Positions 8,578 through 16,572 of a stretch of 64,000 nucleotides of DNA are shown here, piece by piece (the first letter of the stretch is position 1; every line of letters begins with the position of its first letter). This stretch comes from Halobaculum magnesiiphilum (GTDB lineage: Archaea > Halobacteriota > Halobacteria > Halobacteriales > Haloferacaceae), in NCBI RefSeq assembly GCF_019823105.1, contig NZ_CP081958.1, positions 2,542,001 to 2,606,000 of the forward strand, written 5' to 3'. Under the pieces are notes generated by a model. The model had not been told where the DNA came from. It saw only the letters and a list, made by a program, of their open reading frames with translations, and made no database searches. The position numbers and the translations under genes were made by a program.

Positions 8578-9450
8578 ATGGACGAGCCCGACGACGAGCC
8601 TGACGCCGTCGACCCGTGGGCCGGCGACGGCGACGACGATTGGGTCGAAACCGCGGACGGCGCCACGACCGACCCCGACGGAACCGCAGCCGACGCGGGA
8701 TCGGCGGACGCCGCGGGCGCGGAGGACGTCGCCGACGGTTCGACCGGCGCCGGCTCGGACCCCGCCGCATCGACGGACGCCGACGGCCTCGGCCCCCGAC
8801 GCTACCGCGTGCTCGACCGCGCCGACGGGTCGCTGGTGTTCGTCGATCTCGACACTCCCGAACCCGGACCGGGACCGGAACCCGACGAGGGGTTCGAGCC
8901 GGTTCGGGTCGCCGCCGACAGCGACGCGGCCGACCGCGACGACGAGTCCGTCGCCGACGCGGTCGCGGAGCTGGAACCCGGGTACGTCGTCACCGCGACG
9001 CTGCGGTGGCCCGACTCGACGGCCGGTGGCGACGGGGCCGCCGACGGCGACAGCCCCCTCGCGCGCGTCGAGTCGCTGACCGTCGAGCGCGAGAGCCGCT
9101 ACCGCTTCATCGACGACGCGGAGCCGATGTTCGAGGCCGCCCGCGACGCGTGGCGCGACGCCAATGCCGCCGGCGACGGCATGGGCTCTCGCGTCACGCG
9201 CGACACCGACGGCGAGCCCAACGGCGCGCTGTACGTGTTCGGCGAGGCCGGCGCCCGCGACCTGTTCGGGGAGTTCCGCTCGGGGACGACGCCGCTGGAA
9301 CCGCTGGTCGAGCGCGTGAACGACGACCTGGACGACGACCCACGCGAGGTGTTCGTCCTCCGCCCGCCGGACGGCGCGTTCGTCGCCGTTTATATCGCCT
9401 TCGAGAAGGACGGACTGCTCGCGCGGACCGTCCGCGACACGTATCTGTGA
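8578..9450 (+). CDS. Acidic haloarchaeal protein of unknown function (possibly DUF6663)
   Basis: A 290-residue protein. The first ~75 residues are an acidic low-complexity stretch, followed by a folded-looking region that begins RRYRVLDRADGSLVFVDL and ends FVAVYIAFEKDGLLARTVRDTYL. From memory this resembles the haloarchaeal DUF6663 family, but I cannot confirm it. There are no catalytic motifs, no cysteine pairs and no membrane segment. The ATG at 8578 lies 84 bases from the divergent PsiE-like start. Function not assigned. Confidence 0.65.
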   Translation: MDEPDDEPDAVDPWAGDGDDDWVETADGATTDPDGTAADAGSADAAGAEDVADGSTGAGSDPAASTDADGLGPRRYRVLDRADGSLVFVDLDTPEPGPGPEPDEGFEPVRVAADSDAADRDDESVADAVAELEPGYVVTATLRWPDSTAGGDGAADGDSPLARVESLTVERESRYRFIDDAEPMFEAARDAWRDANAAGDGMGSRVTRDTDGEPNGALYVFGEAGARDLFGEFRSGTTPLEPLVERVNDDLDDDPREVFVLRPPDGAFVAVYIAFEKDGLLARTVRDTYL

Positions 9451-9511
9451 GCGTCGCCGGCTGCGTCGAAGCAGGGGTGGCCTGACGCTCCTCGCAATGC
9501 GCCGCTACAAC

Positions 9512-9615
9512 TGGGCCCAGAGGGATTCGAACCCTCGACCGCCCGGTGTCCCATCCGACGGCCGAAGCCGATCGGAGTATGAGCCGGGTGCTATACCAGA
9601 CTAAGCTATGGGCCC
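9512..9615 (-). tRNA. tRNA with CAT anticodon (elongator Met or Ile2), 30-nt intron
   Basis: The 7-bp acceptor stem GGGCCCA pairs with TGGGCCC at the other end, with discriminator A. A D-arm with GG, an anticodon stem CCCGG/CCGGG and a T-arm GAGGGTTCGAATCCCTC are present. The loop reads CTCATA, then is interrupted by a 30-base intron (9548-9577) at the canonical 37/38 position, then continues A-CCGGG. The intron folds as TCCGA/TCGGA and CGGC-TTCG-GCCG, consistent with a bulge-helix-bulge splice site. The mature tRNA is 74 nt without CCA. CAT could be elongator Met or, with agmatidine at C34, Ile decoding AUA. The GGGCCCA body does not look like the initiator (AGCGGG). Confidence 0.9.
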
Positions 9616-9720
9616 TCGTCGCCGTCATTGTCGGGCCGCAGTCAAGTAGTTTCCCTTCCGGCGAGCGCGTGCGCGTGTCGGCCTACCTCCGGCTCACGGG
9701 TCGGAACGAAATCGAGGAAG

Positions 9721-9823
9721 CGCCGAAGCCAGGACTCGAACCTGGGACCACCTCGTTTCTGCGGGAGACAGGGGACCTGAATCCCGTAACAGCGAGGCGC
9801 TCTACCAGCTGAGCTACTTCGGC
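9721..9823 (-). tRNA. tRNA-Asn (GTT) with a 30-nt intron
   Basis: Acceptor stem GCCGAAG/CTTCGGC with discriminator G, D-arm GCTCAGCTGGTAGAGC, anticodon stem CCTCG/CGAGG and T-arm CCAGG-TTCGAGT-CCTGG. The loop CTGTTA gives anticodon GTT (Asn). It is interrupted at position 37/38 by a 30-base intron (9757-9786) with nested stems CGGGA/TCCCG and CAGG/CCTG. Mature length is 73 nt without CCA. It lies 105 bases upstream of the CAT tRNA on the same strand, so the two may form one transcript. It is divergent from the CCA-adding enzyme gene. Encoded CCA is absent in both, so both depend on that enzyme. Confidence 0.92.
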
Positions 9824-9982
9824 TCGCACCTGCATATACTGGAGTGAATTTGAAAGTGCTTTCGTTTCGCCCCGACGCGAGCGGGTGATTCGCACACCGA
9901 TTCGGTCCCCGGGTTCAACGGGCTGTGCGCCCCTCGCCGCGCGACCGACACGCTCGTTACCCGTCCGGCGGAACCCCGTCGT

Positions 9983-11443
9983 ATGACCGACCCGGACGCC
10001 GAGGCCGACGGCGACGTGGACGCCCACGATCCCGGCGACGAACCCGCCGCCGGCGACGACCTCGACGCGGTGCTTGCGGCGGTGTGCGAGCGGGTCACCC
10101 CCGACGCCGACGAGCGCGCGCGGATGGAGGCGGCCGCCGCCGACCTCGCCGAGCGCGCCCGCGACGCCGTCGCGGAGCTCCCCTCGCCCGCCGACGAGGC
10201 CGACGTGCTCACCGTCGGGTCGACCGCCCGCGGCACGTGGCTCGCGGGCGACCGCGACATCGACCTGTTCGTCCGGTTCCCGACGGCCCTCTCCCGGGAG
10301 GACCTGGAGCGGCTCGGCCTGCGCGTCGGCCACGCGGTGCTCCCCGACGGCGAGGAGGAGTACGCCGAACACCCGTACGTCGTCGGCGCCGTCGACGGCT
10401 TCGACGTGGACCTGGTCCCCTGCTACGGCGTCGACGCCGCCACCGAGATCCGCACGGCCGTCGACCGAACGCCGTTCCACAACGAGTACCTCCGCGACCG
10501 GCTGACCGACGACCTCGCGGACGACGTTCGCGTCCTCAAGGCGTTCCTGAAGGGCGTCGGCGTCTACGGCAGCAACCTCCGTACCCGGGGCTTCTCCGGG
10601 TACCTCACCGAGCTGCTCGTGCTCGAACACGGCGGCGCCCGCGGGACGCTGGAGGCGGTCGCCGACTGGCACCCGCCGGTCCGGTTCGACCCGGAGGACC
10701 ACGGCACCGCCGAGTTCGACGACCCGCTCGTCGTCGTCGACCCGACCGACCCCGAGCGCAACGTCGCGGCCGTGCTCTCGGGCGACAACCTCGCCCGTCT
10801 CCAGCATCACGCGCGCGACCTGCTCGCGGACCCGCGGACGGACCCGTTCTTCCCCGAGCCGACCGAGCCGATCTCGCCCGAGGAGGTCCGCGAGCACGTC
10901 CGCCGCCGCGACACCGCCCCCCTGGCGGTCGCGTTCGACGCGCCCGACATCGTCGACGACCAACTGTACCCGCAGCTCCGCCGCTCGCTGGCGGGTATCG
11001 AGCGTGAACTCGACGGACTGGGGTTCGACGCGCTCCGGTCCGCGACGTTCGCGGCCGAACGCGACGACGCCGGCGGCGACCGGCGCGCGGTGCTGCTCGT
11101 CGAACTCGCCGACCGGGAACTCCCGGCTATCGAGCGCCACGAGGGGCCGCCGGTCCACGTCCGCGAGCACGCCGCCGGGTTCCACAGGAAGTACGCCGAC
11201 GACCCCGACGCGTACGGCCCGTTCGTCGCCGACGGCCGCTACGTCGTCGAGCGCGAGCGCGACCCCGCCGAGCGCGACGCGGTCGCCGTCCTCGAATCCG
11301 GGCGGGTCTTCGACGCCGCCCTCGGCGCGCGCGTGGAGTCGGCGCTGGAGCGCGGGTACGACGTGCTCGCCGGCGAGGCGGTCGCGACGCTGGCCGACGA
11401 GTTCGGCGCGGACCTGCGAGAGTACTTCGAGCCGTCGGTGTAG
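9983..11443 (+). CDS. cca: CCA tRNA nucleotidyltransferase (archaeal class I)
   Basis: A 486-residue enzyme that adds or repairs the 3'-CCA of tRNAs without a nucleic-acid template. The nucleotidyltransferase signature GSTARGTWL (from 79) is followed by the metal-binding DID (92-94), and the third carboxylate sits in DVDLVPCYG near 139. Length and order match archaeal class I CCA enzymes, after a ~30-residue acidic N-terminal extension typical of halophiles. The neighbouring tRNA genes lack encoded CCA. It is convergent with the histone-deacetylase-family gene. Confidence 0.93.
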   Translation: MTDPDAEADGDVDAHDPGDEPAAGDDLDAVLAAVCERVTPDADERARMEAAAADLAERARDAVAELPSPADEADVLTVGSTARGTWLAGDRDIDLFVRFPTALSREDLERLGLRVGHAVLPDGEEEYAEHPYVVGAVDGFDVDLVPCYGVDAATEIRTAVDRTPFHNEYLRDRLTDDLADDVRVLKAFLKGVGVYGSNLRTRGFSGYLTELLVLEHGGARGTLEAVADWHPPVRFDPEDHGTAEFDDPLVVVDPTDPERNVAAVLSGDNLARLQHHARDLLADPRTDPFFPEPTEPISPEEVREHVRRRDTAPLAVAFDAPDIVDDQLYPQLRRSLAGIERELDGLGFDALRSATFAAERDDAGGDRRAVLLVELADRELPAIERHEGPPVHVREHAAGFHRKYADDPDAYGPFVADGRYVVERERDPAERDAVAVLESGRVFDAALGARVESALERGYDVLAGEAVATLADEFGADLREYFEPSV

Positions 11444-11476
11444 CCAAGAGGCGGCTACGGCTGCTGTCGCTACAGC
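11440..11476 (+). terminator. Paired hairpins after cca
   Basis: GTAGCC (11440-11445) pairs with GGCTAC (11453-11458), and GCTGT (11463-11467) pairs with ACAGC (11472-11476) across a CGCT loop. The first stem begins inside the cca stop codon. Placed in the short gap between convergent genes, these are terminator or 3'-end candidates. No U-tract is seen. Confidence 0.35.
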
Positions 11477-11509
11477 GGCCGCATGGGTCGACCCGGCGGG
11501 ATCGACGGA

Positions 11510-12523
11510 TCAGTCCAGATCGAACCGCTCGCGCAGGTCCTCGACCAACGGTGCGCTGCTCGACTCCGGCTCTTTGTCCGGCTCGATCGGCGGCCGACCG
11601 TCGAACGTCTCGTGGACCATCGCGACGCCTTCCGACAGCGTGTCGAGCCCGTAGCCGCCCTCCAGCACGAACCCGAGGCCGGCGTCGACCTCCTCGGCGA
11701 TGGTACGCACGCGATCGGTCATCAGCGCGTACCCCTCCGAGGAGACGCGCATCCGCGAGATCGGGTCGTGGCGGTGGGCGTCGAAGCCGGCGGAGACGAG
11801 CAGGAGGTCGGGATCGAAGCGGTCGAGCACGGGGTCGAGCAGGTCGTCGATCGCGAGCAGGAAGTCCGCGTCGCCGGCGCCGGCGGGCAGCGGGACGTTC
11901 AGGGTCGTCCCCTCGCCGTCGCCCTCACCGACCTCGGTTTCGTCGCCGGTGCCGGGGTAGAGGCCGTCCTCGTGGATCGACGCGTACAGCACGTCGCCGC
12001 GGTCGTAGAAGATGTCCTGCGTCCCGTTGCCGTGGTGCACGTCCCAGTCGAAGATCGCGACGCGGTCGGCGCCGGCGTCGTCGAGCGCGGACTGGGCGGC
12101 GACGGCGGCGTTGTTGACGAAACAAAAGCCCATGGCGTCGTCGTAGACTGCGTGATGGCCCGGCGGCCGGCCGAGCGCGAACGGGGTGTCGCGGCCGGGG
12201 GCGCCGGCGTCCGCGAGCGCCTCCTCGGCGGCCCACTGCGCCTGGCCGGCTGCCGCGCGGGCGGCGTCCCAGGTGCCGCCGGAGGCGACGGTGTCGGGGT
12301 CCCAGTTGCCGCCTCCCGATTCGCAGAAGTCGACGACTTCGTCGACGTAGTCGGACTCGTGAACCGCGTCGATGGCGGCCCGCGAGGCGGGGTCGGCCTC
12401 GACGTACTCGACGCCGTGTTTGCGCTTGAGCCCCTCCCTGATCGCGCGGAGGCGGTCCGGATTTTCGGGGTGGCGATCCCCGGTGTCGTGGTCGAGACAC
12501 GCCTCGCTGTAGCCGAACCGCAT
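11510..12523 (-). CDS. hdaI: Histone-deacetylase / acetoin-utilisation (AcuC) family deacetylase
   Basis: A 337-residue zinc amidohydrolase of the arginase/deacetylase superfamily. Catalytic features are GRPPGHHA (His123-His124), FDWDVHHGNGT (Asp161, His163 zinc/charge-relay region), SAGFDAHRHDP (second zinc Asp) and a C-terminal EGGY tyrosine loop. Family members remove acetyl groups from lysines or polyamines. The gene starts 2 bases after the histone stop codon, so the two are almost certainly co-transcribed, with an RPA-like gene upstream. The symbol follows the Haloferax gene of this type. That the histone is its substrate is only inference; this histone has few lysines. Confidence 0.88.
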   Translation of the reverse strand: MRFGYSEACLDHDTGDRHPENPDRLRAIREGLKRKHGVEYVEADPASRAAIDAVHESDYVDEVVDFCESGGGNWDPDTVASGGTWDAARAAAGQAQWAAEEALADAGAPGRDTPFALGRPPGHHAVYDDAMGFCFVNNAAVAAQSALDDAGADRVAIFDWDVHHGNGTQDIFYDRGDVLYASIHEDGLYPGTGDETEVGEGDGEGTTLNVPLPAGAGDADFLLAIDDLLDPVLDRFDPDLLLVSAGFDAHRHDPISRMRVSSEGYALMTDRVRTIAEEVDAGLGFVLEGGYGLDTLSEGVAMVHETFDGRPPIEPDKEPESSSAPLVEDLRERFDLD

Positions 12524-12525
12524 CG

Positions 12526-12960
12526 CTACCCCTCGAACAGCGCGAAGTACGTCTCGATGTCGTCGGCCTGGACGGTTCTGCGGTCGGCGTGGCGCGCGAG
12601 GAGGGCGGCCGCGCGGGCGACGTTGTCGGCGTAGTCCTCGAGGATGTCCGCGAGCGCGATGCGGGCGTCCATCGAGACGCGGTAGGAGTCGTCGATGTCG
12701 AGGCGCGCGATCCGGTCGACGGGCGCGATGGGCAGCGTCAGCGTCGAACGCTCGACCACCTGCTCGACGCCGAAGTCGGCCGGCATCAGCGTCTTTCGTC
12801 CGTCCGCGGCCGCCCGCTCGGCAGCGTCGGCCGCCAGCGACGCCCCGTGCCGTTGCACGCGTCCGGCCAACTCCTCGGCCGCGCCGGCGCTGACCCGGAG
12901 GTCACCCGCGTTCCGTCGGATGACGTCGTCGACGGGCGCGAACGGCAACTCGACAGTCAT
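12526..12960 (-). CDS. hstA: Doublet archaeal histone
   Basis: A 144-residue protein with two histone folds in one chain: residues 1-66 (LPFAPVDDVIRR ... KTLMPADF) and 76-140 (LPIAPVDRIARL ... RTVQADDIETYF). Fused histone pairs of this kind are the usual halophile form. The chain is acidic and poor in lysine, unlike methanogen histones. I chose ATG 12960: a TATA-like TTATAC on the minus strand (about 12984-12990) is 25-30 bases upstream, which fits a leaderless transcript, and the longer frame to 13020 adds non-histone residues. It is followed 2 bases later by the deacetylase. It may act as a regulator more than a compaction factor, as reported for haloarchaeal histones. Confidence 0.93.
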   Translation of the reverse strand: MTVELPFAPVDDVIRRNAGDLRVSAGAAEELAGRVQRHGASLAADAAERAAADGRKTLMPADFGVEQVVERSTLTLPIAPVDRIARLDIDDSYRVSMDARIALADILEDYADNVARAAALLARHADRRTVQADDIETYFALFEG

Positions 12961-13059
12961 ACACATACGCCGGTGTGTGGCGTGTATAACGCTTTCCGTT
13001 GGCGTGGTTACCGCCCCCACGCGGCCGGCGGATCCGACGCGGCGAGTCGCAGACCCAAC

Positions 13060-14511
13060 TCAGAACACGTCGTCGGCGTCGATGGTCCCGTCGCGCTCGA
13101 CGCCGCGGACGGTGACCTCCTCGCCGAGACGGAGGTTCGCCGAGGTCTCGACCGACCGCGTCTGCGTCCCGTCGTCGAGGACGATCGGGTCGCCCGCCTG
13201 CACGACCGTCCCGGTGAACTCCACGACGCCGCCGTCGTCGCTCGCGTCCGCGCCCGTCGCCTCGTCGCCGTCGGCCTCGGCCGTCGCCGCGGCGGTCGAC
13301 TCGGACGAACTGTCGGCGGACGAACCGGTCGACTCGAAGGAATCGAGGCCGCCCTGACCCGCGTCGCGGCCGCTCGCCCCAGCCGCGTCGTCGGCGGTTC
13401 CGCCGGCGGCGTCCTCCAGCACGGTCACCGAGGAGCGCCAGCCGGCGGAGGCTTCGAGGTCGTCCTGCCAGCCGTCCTGGACCTCCACGTCGGTGAAGAC
13501 GACGCGGTCCGCGAGGTCGATGTCGCGGTCGGCCTTGTCGCCCCACAGGGCCACCCGGATCTCGCCGGTGTCGTCCTTGATTCGGACGTTCCTGACCTGT
13601 CCCTGCGAGCCGTCGTCGCGGTCGAACGTACGCTTCTCGCTCGTCTCGATGACGCCGCCGGCGATGTCGACCACGTCCTCCAGCTCCAGGTCGTCGATGT
13701 CGGTCGTCTCGGGGACGTACTCCACGTCCTCGTCGACCTCCTCGATGGCGCCCCGGGAGCCGACGTGGAGCTCGAGGTCGCCGTCGCGCTCGCGGACGTA
13801 GCCGTCGACGACCTCGACCGTCGTGCCGGCCGCCAGTTCCTCGACGCGGTCGGCCATCTCGTCCCACATGGTGACGCGCACGCGGCCGGTCTCGTCGCCG
13901 ACGGTCATGTTCGACACCTTCCCCTCGGTGCCGTCGTCGCGGTCGAACGTCCGGACGGTGTCGGTGTCGAGGATCACGCCCAGCAGGTCCACGTCGGAGG
14001 CGCCCATCGTGAGGTCCTCGACGCGGTACTGTTCGACCGCCTCCACGTCGACCTCGGCGTCCGGGTCGGGTTCGACCTTGTCGACGGCGACCTCCAGCCC
14101 GCTGTACCCCTCCTTCGGGCGACCCATGATCCGGAGCACGTCGCCCGCCTGGAGGTTCTCCTTCGCGTCGACGGCGACCTGGTCCCACAGCGAGATGGTG
14201 ATCCGGCCGGACTCGTCGGCGACCTCGACGTTGAGGACGTGGCCGTCCTCGTCCTCGCCGTCGCGCTCGAAGGTGCGCACCTCGCCGACGGTCATCACCT
14301 TCGCGAGGAACTTCACGTCGTCCATCCCCGGCTCGATGTCGGCGACGCTGTTGACCTCCTCGTCGCGCAGCTCGTGGGCGATGAGCATCGCCGCGGTCTC
14401 CTCGTCGGCCAGCCCGCCCATGTCCTCGACCTTCTGCTCGACGGCGGCCTCGAACTCCTCGAAGGGGACGTCGGCGTCCAGGTCGTCGTAGACGTCCTCG
14501 ATAGCGCCCAT
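13060..14511 (-). CDS. rpa2: Multi-OB-fold single-stranded DNA-binding protein (RPA-like)
   Basis: A 483-residue protein with an N-terminal helical segment (1-55) and three OB folds at about 62-147, 172-255 and 282-370. Each carries the repeating pattern VRTF(E/D)RD-DG, a V/I-rich strand, then ...SG/TGR(I/V)...(L/M/A)W. An acidic Ser/Gly/Ala linker and a small beta domain (about 425-483) follow. This matches haloarchaeal RPA2, an essential ssDNA-binding protein. There is no zinc finger. ATG 14511 is preferred over 14631, because a minus-strand CTTATG at 14542-14547 is the right distance for a promoter and the upstream 40 residues are not conserved-looking. The histone and deacetylase genes lie downstream on the same strand. 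Confidence 0.9.
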   Translation of the reverse strand: MGAIEDVYDDLDADVPFEEFEAAVEQKVEDMGGLADEETAAMLIAHELRDEEVNSVADIEPGMDDVKFLAKVMTVGEVRTFERDGEDEDGHVLNVEVADESGRITISLWDQVAVDAKENLQAGDVLRIMGRPKEGYSGLEVAVDKVEPDPDAEVDVEAVEQYRVEDLTMGASDVDLLGVILDTDTVRTFDRDDGTEGKVSNMTVGDETGRVRVTMWDEMADRVEELAAGTTVEVVDGYVRERDGDLELHVGSRGAIEEVDEDVEYVPETTDIDDLELEDVVDIAGGVIETSEKRTFDRDDGSQGQVRNVRIKDDTGEIRVALWGDKADRDIDLADRVVFTDVEVQDGWQDDLEASAGWRSSVTVLEDAAGGTADDAAGASGRDAGQGGLDSFESTGSSADSSSESTAAATAEADGDEATGADASDDGGVVEFTGTVVQAGDPIVLDDGTQTRSVETSANLRLGEEVTVRGVERDGTIDADDVF

Positions 14512-14669
14512 AGTCGTACCGGGACCCAGGCAACTCCCGCGCATAAGGGTTCTCGTTCGTCCGGATCCCTCGCTCGCGCTGTCGGCCCCGGCGTCGTCGG
14601 CGGCACCCGCGATCGGCGACTCGTCGGTCATACGCGGGCTGTGTCGGGATCGTATTTGAGGCTACGCGC

Positions 14670-15188
14670 TCACCGCGTCACGTCGGTCACGGTTCGGACC
14701 TCGTCCATCGACTCGTGTTCGACGACGACGCTCGCCGGGAGGCCGCCCTCGAAGGCGACCGTCGCCTCGTAGCCGCGGTAGACGATCTGCTGGGTGCAGA
14801 CGTCCCCGCCCTCCCGGACCGTTTCCACGCGGACGCGGAGTTCGTCGGCGTCGGCATCGTACTCGGCCGCCTTCAGCGACGCCTGCATGCAGCCGTTCTT
14901 GCCCGAGATGACGCCCGACACCGTCACCGCGTCGTCGCCGAACGCGACGCTGGCGGACTCGCCGGGCTCGCTAACGTCGCCGGTGCGGGCGAACGACCGG
15001 TCGACGACCGACGGCGATCCAGTCTCCGTGCCGGTCGGCGTCCCCGTCCCGATCGGCGTCTCCGTGGGCGACTCCGACGGTTCGTTCGTCGGCTCCTCGC
15101 CGCCGCCCGATCCACCGCCGCCGGTGCAGCCCGCCAGCGCGGTCGACCCGGCACCGGCCACGAGCCCGAGGACGGTGCGTCTGTCCAT
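14670..15188 (-). CDS. Tat-exported lipoprotein of unknown function
   Basis: A 172-residue protein. The N-terminus MDRRTVLGLVAGAGSTALAGC has a twin-arginine pair at 3-4, a short hydrophobic core and a lipobox LAGC with Cys21 as the likely lipidated residue. This is the common haloarchaeal Tat-lipoprotein export route. A Gly/Ser/Thr/Pro linker to about 60 precedes a compact domain with two cysteines (GKNGCMQA and DVCTQQI) that may form a disulfide. I do not recognise the domain. It is divergent from the tRNA-Arg gene. Confidence 0.75.
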   Translation of the reverse strand: MDRRTVLGLVAGAGSTALAGCTGGGGSGGGEEPTNEPSESPTETPIGTGTPTGTETGSPSVVDRSFARTGDVSEPGESASVAFGDDAVTVSGVISGKNGCMQASLKAAEYDADADELRVRVETVREGGDVCTQQIVYRGYEATVAFEGGLPASVVVEHESMDEVRTVTDVTR

Positions 15189-15288
15189 GTTTCACCGGTC
15201 ATCGGCTGAACGCAAAAGTCCGACGTAGGCACAAGCGGGCCTTTGTGCCACGGCGGTCGGTCGCACGGGTCGGTCGGATCGGAATCCC

Positions 15289-15294
15289 TTTACG
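15289..15294 (+). promoter_or_regulatory. TATA-like box for tRNA-Arg
   Basis: TTTACG is centred about 28 bases upstream of the tRNA-Arg 5' end in an otherwise GC-rich gap, the expected position for an archaeal TATA box. Confidence 0.45.
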
Positions 15295-15318
15295 TGGCCC
15301 CGGCGTCGGTTGAGTTGA

Positions 15319-15391
15319 GTCCGGGTAGGGTAGTGGACTATCCTCTTGGCTTGCGGAGCCAGGGACCGGAGTTCAAATCTCCGTCCGGACG
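15319..15391 (+). tRNA. tRNA-Arg (GCG)
   Basis: Acceptor stem GTCCGGG/TCCGGAC (with one G-T pair) and discriminator G. A D-arm, an anticodon stem TTGGC/GCCAG around loop TTGCGGA (anticodon GCG, reads CGC/CGU) and T-arm CGGAG-TTCAAAT-CTCCG are present. There is no intron and no encoded CCA. Its 3' end is repeated twice downstream (15512-15536 and 15661-15678), as at integration sites. Confidence 0.92.
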
Positions 15392-15678
15392 TTTTCGAGG
15401 CGCAACGACGACGAGCGAAGCGAGTCGTCCGCGCCGAATTTTAGTCTATACACGGAGATTTGAATCGAACAGTCGCAGCCCGCGAGCGAGGCGAGCGGGA
15501 CCGTCTGTTCAGAGTTCAAATCTCCGTCCGGACGTTCCTTCACTCACTTCGTTCGTTCAGTCACGTCCGGCCGTGTTCACACTCGCTCGTTCACGGGTCG
15601 CTTCGCTCCCCGTTCACAGTCGCGGTCTCACTGCGTTCGACCGCGCACCGCTCGCGTGAACTCCGTCCGGACGTTTTC
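15369..15678 (+). repeat. att-like direct repeats of the tRNA-Arg 3' end
   Basis: The 25 bases at 15369-15393 (tRNA T-arm, acceptor and two further bases, beginning GAGTTCAAATC) recur perfectly at 15512-15536. A shorter copy beginning CTCCGTCCGGACGTTTTCG is at 15661-15679. A 12-base inverted piece, CGGAGATTTGAA, is at 15453-15464. A second motif, AGTCTATACAC, occurs near 15442 and again near 15725, so larger blocks were duplicated. These are what integration or excision at a tRNA gene leaves behind. No integrase gene is in the window. Confidence 0.7.
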
Positions 15679-15800
15679 GGCGAGACAACGCGACGAGCGG
15701 AGCGAGGAGCCGTGTCGCCATTGGAGTCTATACACGAGTTGCGCACCGAACGAGCGACCGCCACGGACAGACTGAAACGCGCGCCCGTCCGAGTTCCGCT
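15392..15800. other. Gene-free stretch after tRNA-Arg
   Basis: This region of about 400 bases holds the partial tRNA copies described at 15369-15678, separated by GC-rich, CG-skewed sequence with many short GCGAGCG/CGCTCGC runs. Open frames exist here but have no start context, no recognisable protein and they run through the repeats, so I do not call genes. Confidence 0.6.
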
Positions 15801-16532
15801 GTGACCACCAGCGACGCCCCGGCTCCGGACGACTCCGCTCGCGTCGCGGCGCTGCGTGCCGGCCTCGCGCTGTACGCGGCCGGCGAGTACCACGCCGCCC
15901 ACGACCCGTGGGAGGCGGTGTGGCTCGACATCAGGAGCGCCGTCGCCGGGGCTGGAGACGACGCCGGCGACCCGGACGCGTCCACTAACACCGCCGATGA
16001 CGCGGCGACCGACACACTCGCCAGCGACGAGGCGCTGTTCCACGGGCTGATCCAGTTCACTGCAGCCCAGTACCACGCCCGCGAGCGCAACTGGTCGGGG
16101 GCGGTCGGCCTCGCCGAGAGCGCCCGCGGGTACCTCGCCGACGTGCCGGACGACTACCGCGGCGTCGACGTGGCGGCCGCGCGCGACGCGCTCGCCCGAC
16201 TGCGGGCCGACCCGGAACGCGTCGAACGCGAGACCGCGCCCCATCTACCCCACGAGGGCGAGCGCGTCGCCGCCGAGTCGCTGTCACTGACGGCCGTGGG
16301 ACTCGCGGCGGAGGCGCTCGCCGAGGAGCACGGACTCGACGCCGACGCGGTCGCGGACGCGGCGCGGTTCGCCCGCGTGGAGGAGGCGGCCGGCCGCTCG
16401 CGGTTCGCGGCGCTGCTCTTCGACTTCGTCCGCGCCGGCGACGCGGGATCGCGGGGGATCGTGTACGACCGGCTCACGGGGCTGGTCGAACAGGAGCGGC
16501 GCAAGGAGGAGGACGTGGAGGGACTGTTCTGA
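15801..16532 (+). CDS. DUF309 family protein
   Basis: A 243-residue protein with a GTG start. The N-terminal domain has the DUF309 signature: a helix ending YHAAHDPWEAVW (His, Glu and Trp conserved), then after an acidic insert LFHGLIQFTAAQYHARERNW. The remainder is an all-helical, acidic C-terminal half without a named domain. DUF309 proteins are small helical bundles of unknown function found in bacteria and archaea. Convergent with azf. Confidence 0.8.
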   Translation: MTTSDAPAPDDSARVAALRAGLALYAAGEYHAAHDPWEAVWLDIRSAVAGAGDDAGDPDASTNTADDAATDTLASDEALFHGLIQFTAAQYHARERNWSGAVGLAESARGYLADVPDDYRGVDVAAARDALARLRADPERVERETAPHLPHEGERVAAESLSLTAVGLAAEALAEEHGLDADAVADAARFARVEEAAGRSRFAALLFDFVRAGDAGSRGIVYDRLTGLVEQERRKEEDVEGLF

Positions 16533-16572
16533 GCGTCGTCGCGTCGGGGATGGCGGCGCGGATCGAGGGCGA

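Noticed and set aside
14512-14631. Longer RPA-like protein starting at 14631
   Set aside because: A TATA-like box lies within this stretch, so it is most likely upstream of transcription.
15512-15536. Possible second tRNA-Arg gene
   Set aside because: Only the T-arm and acceptor 3' half are present; there is no D-arm or anticodon arm.
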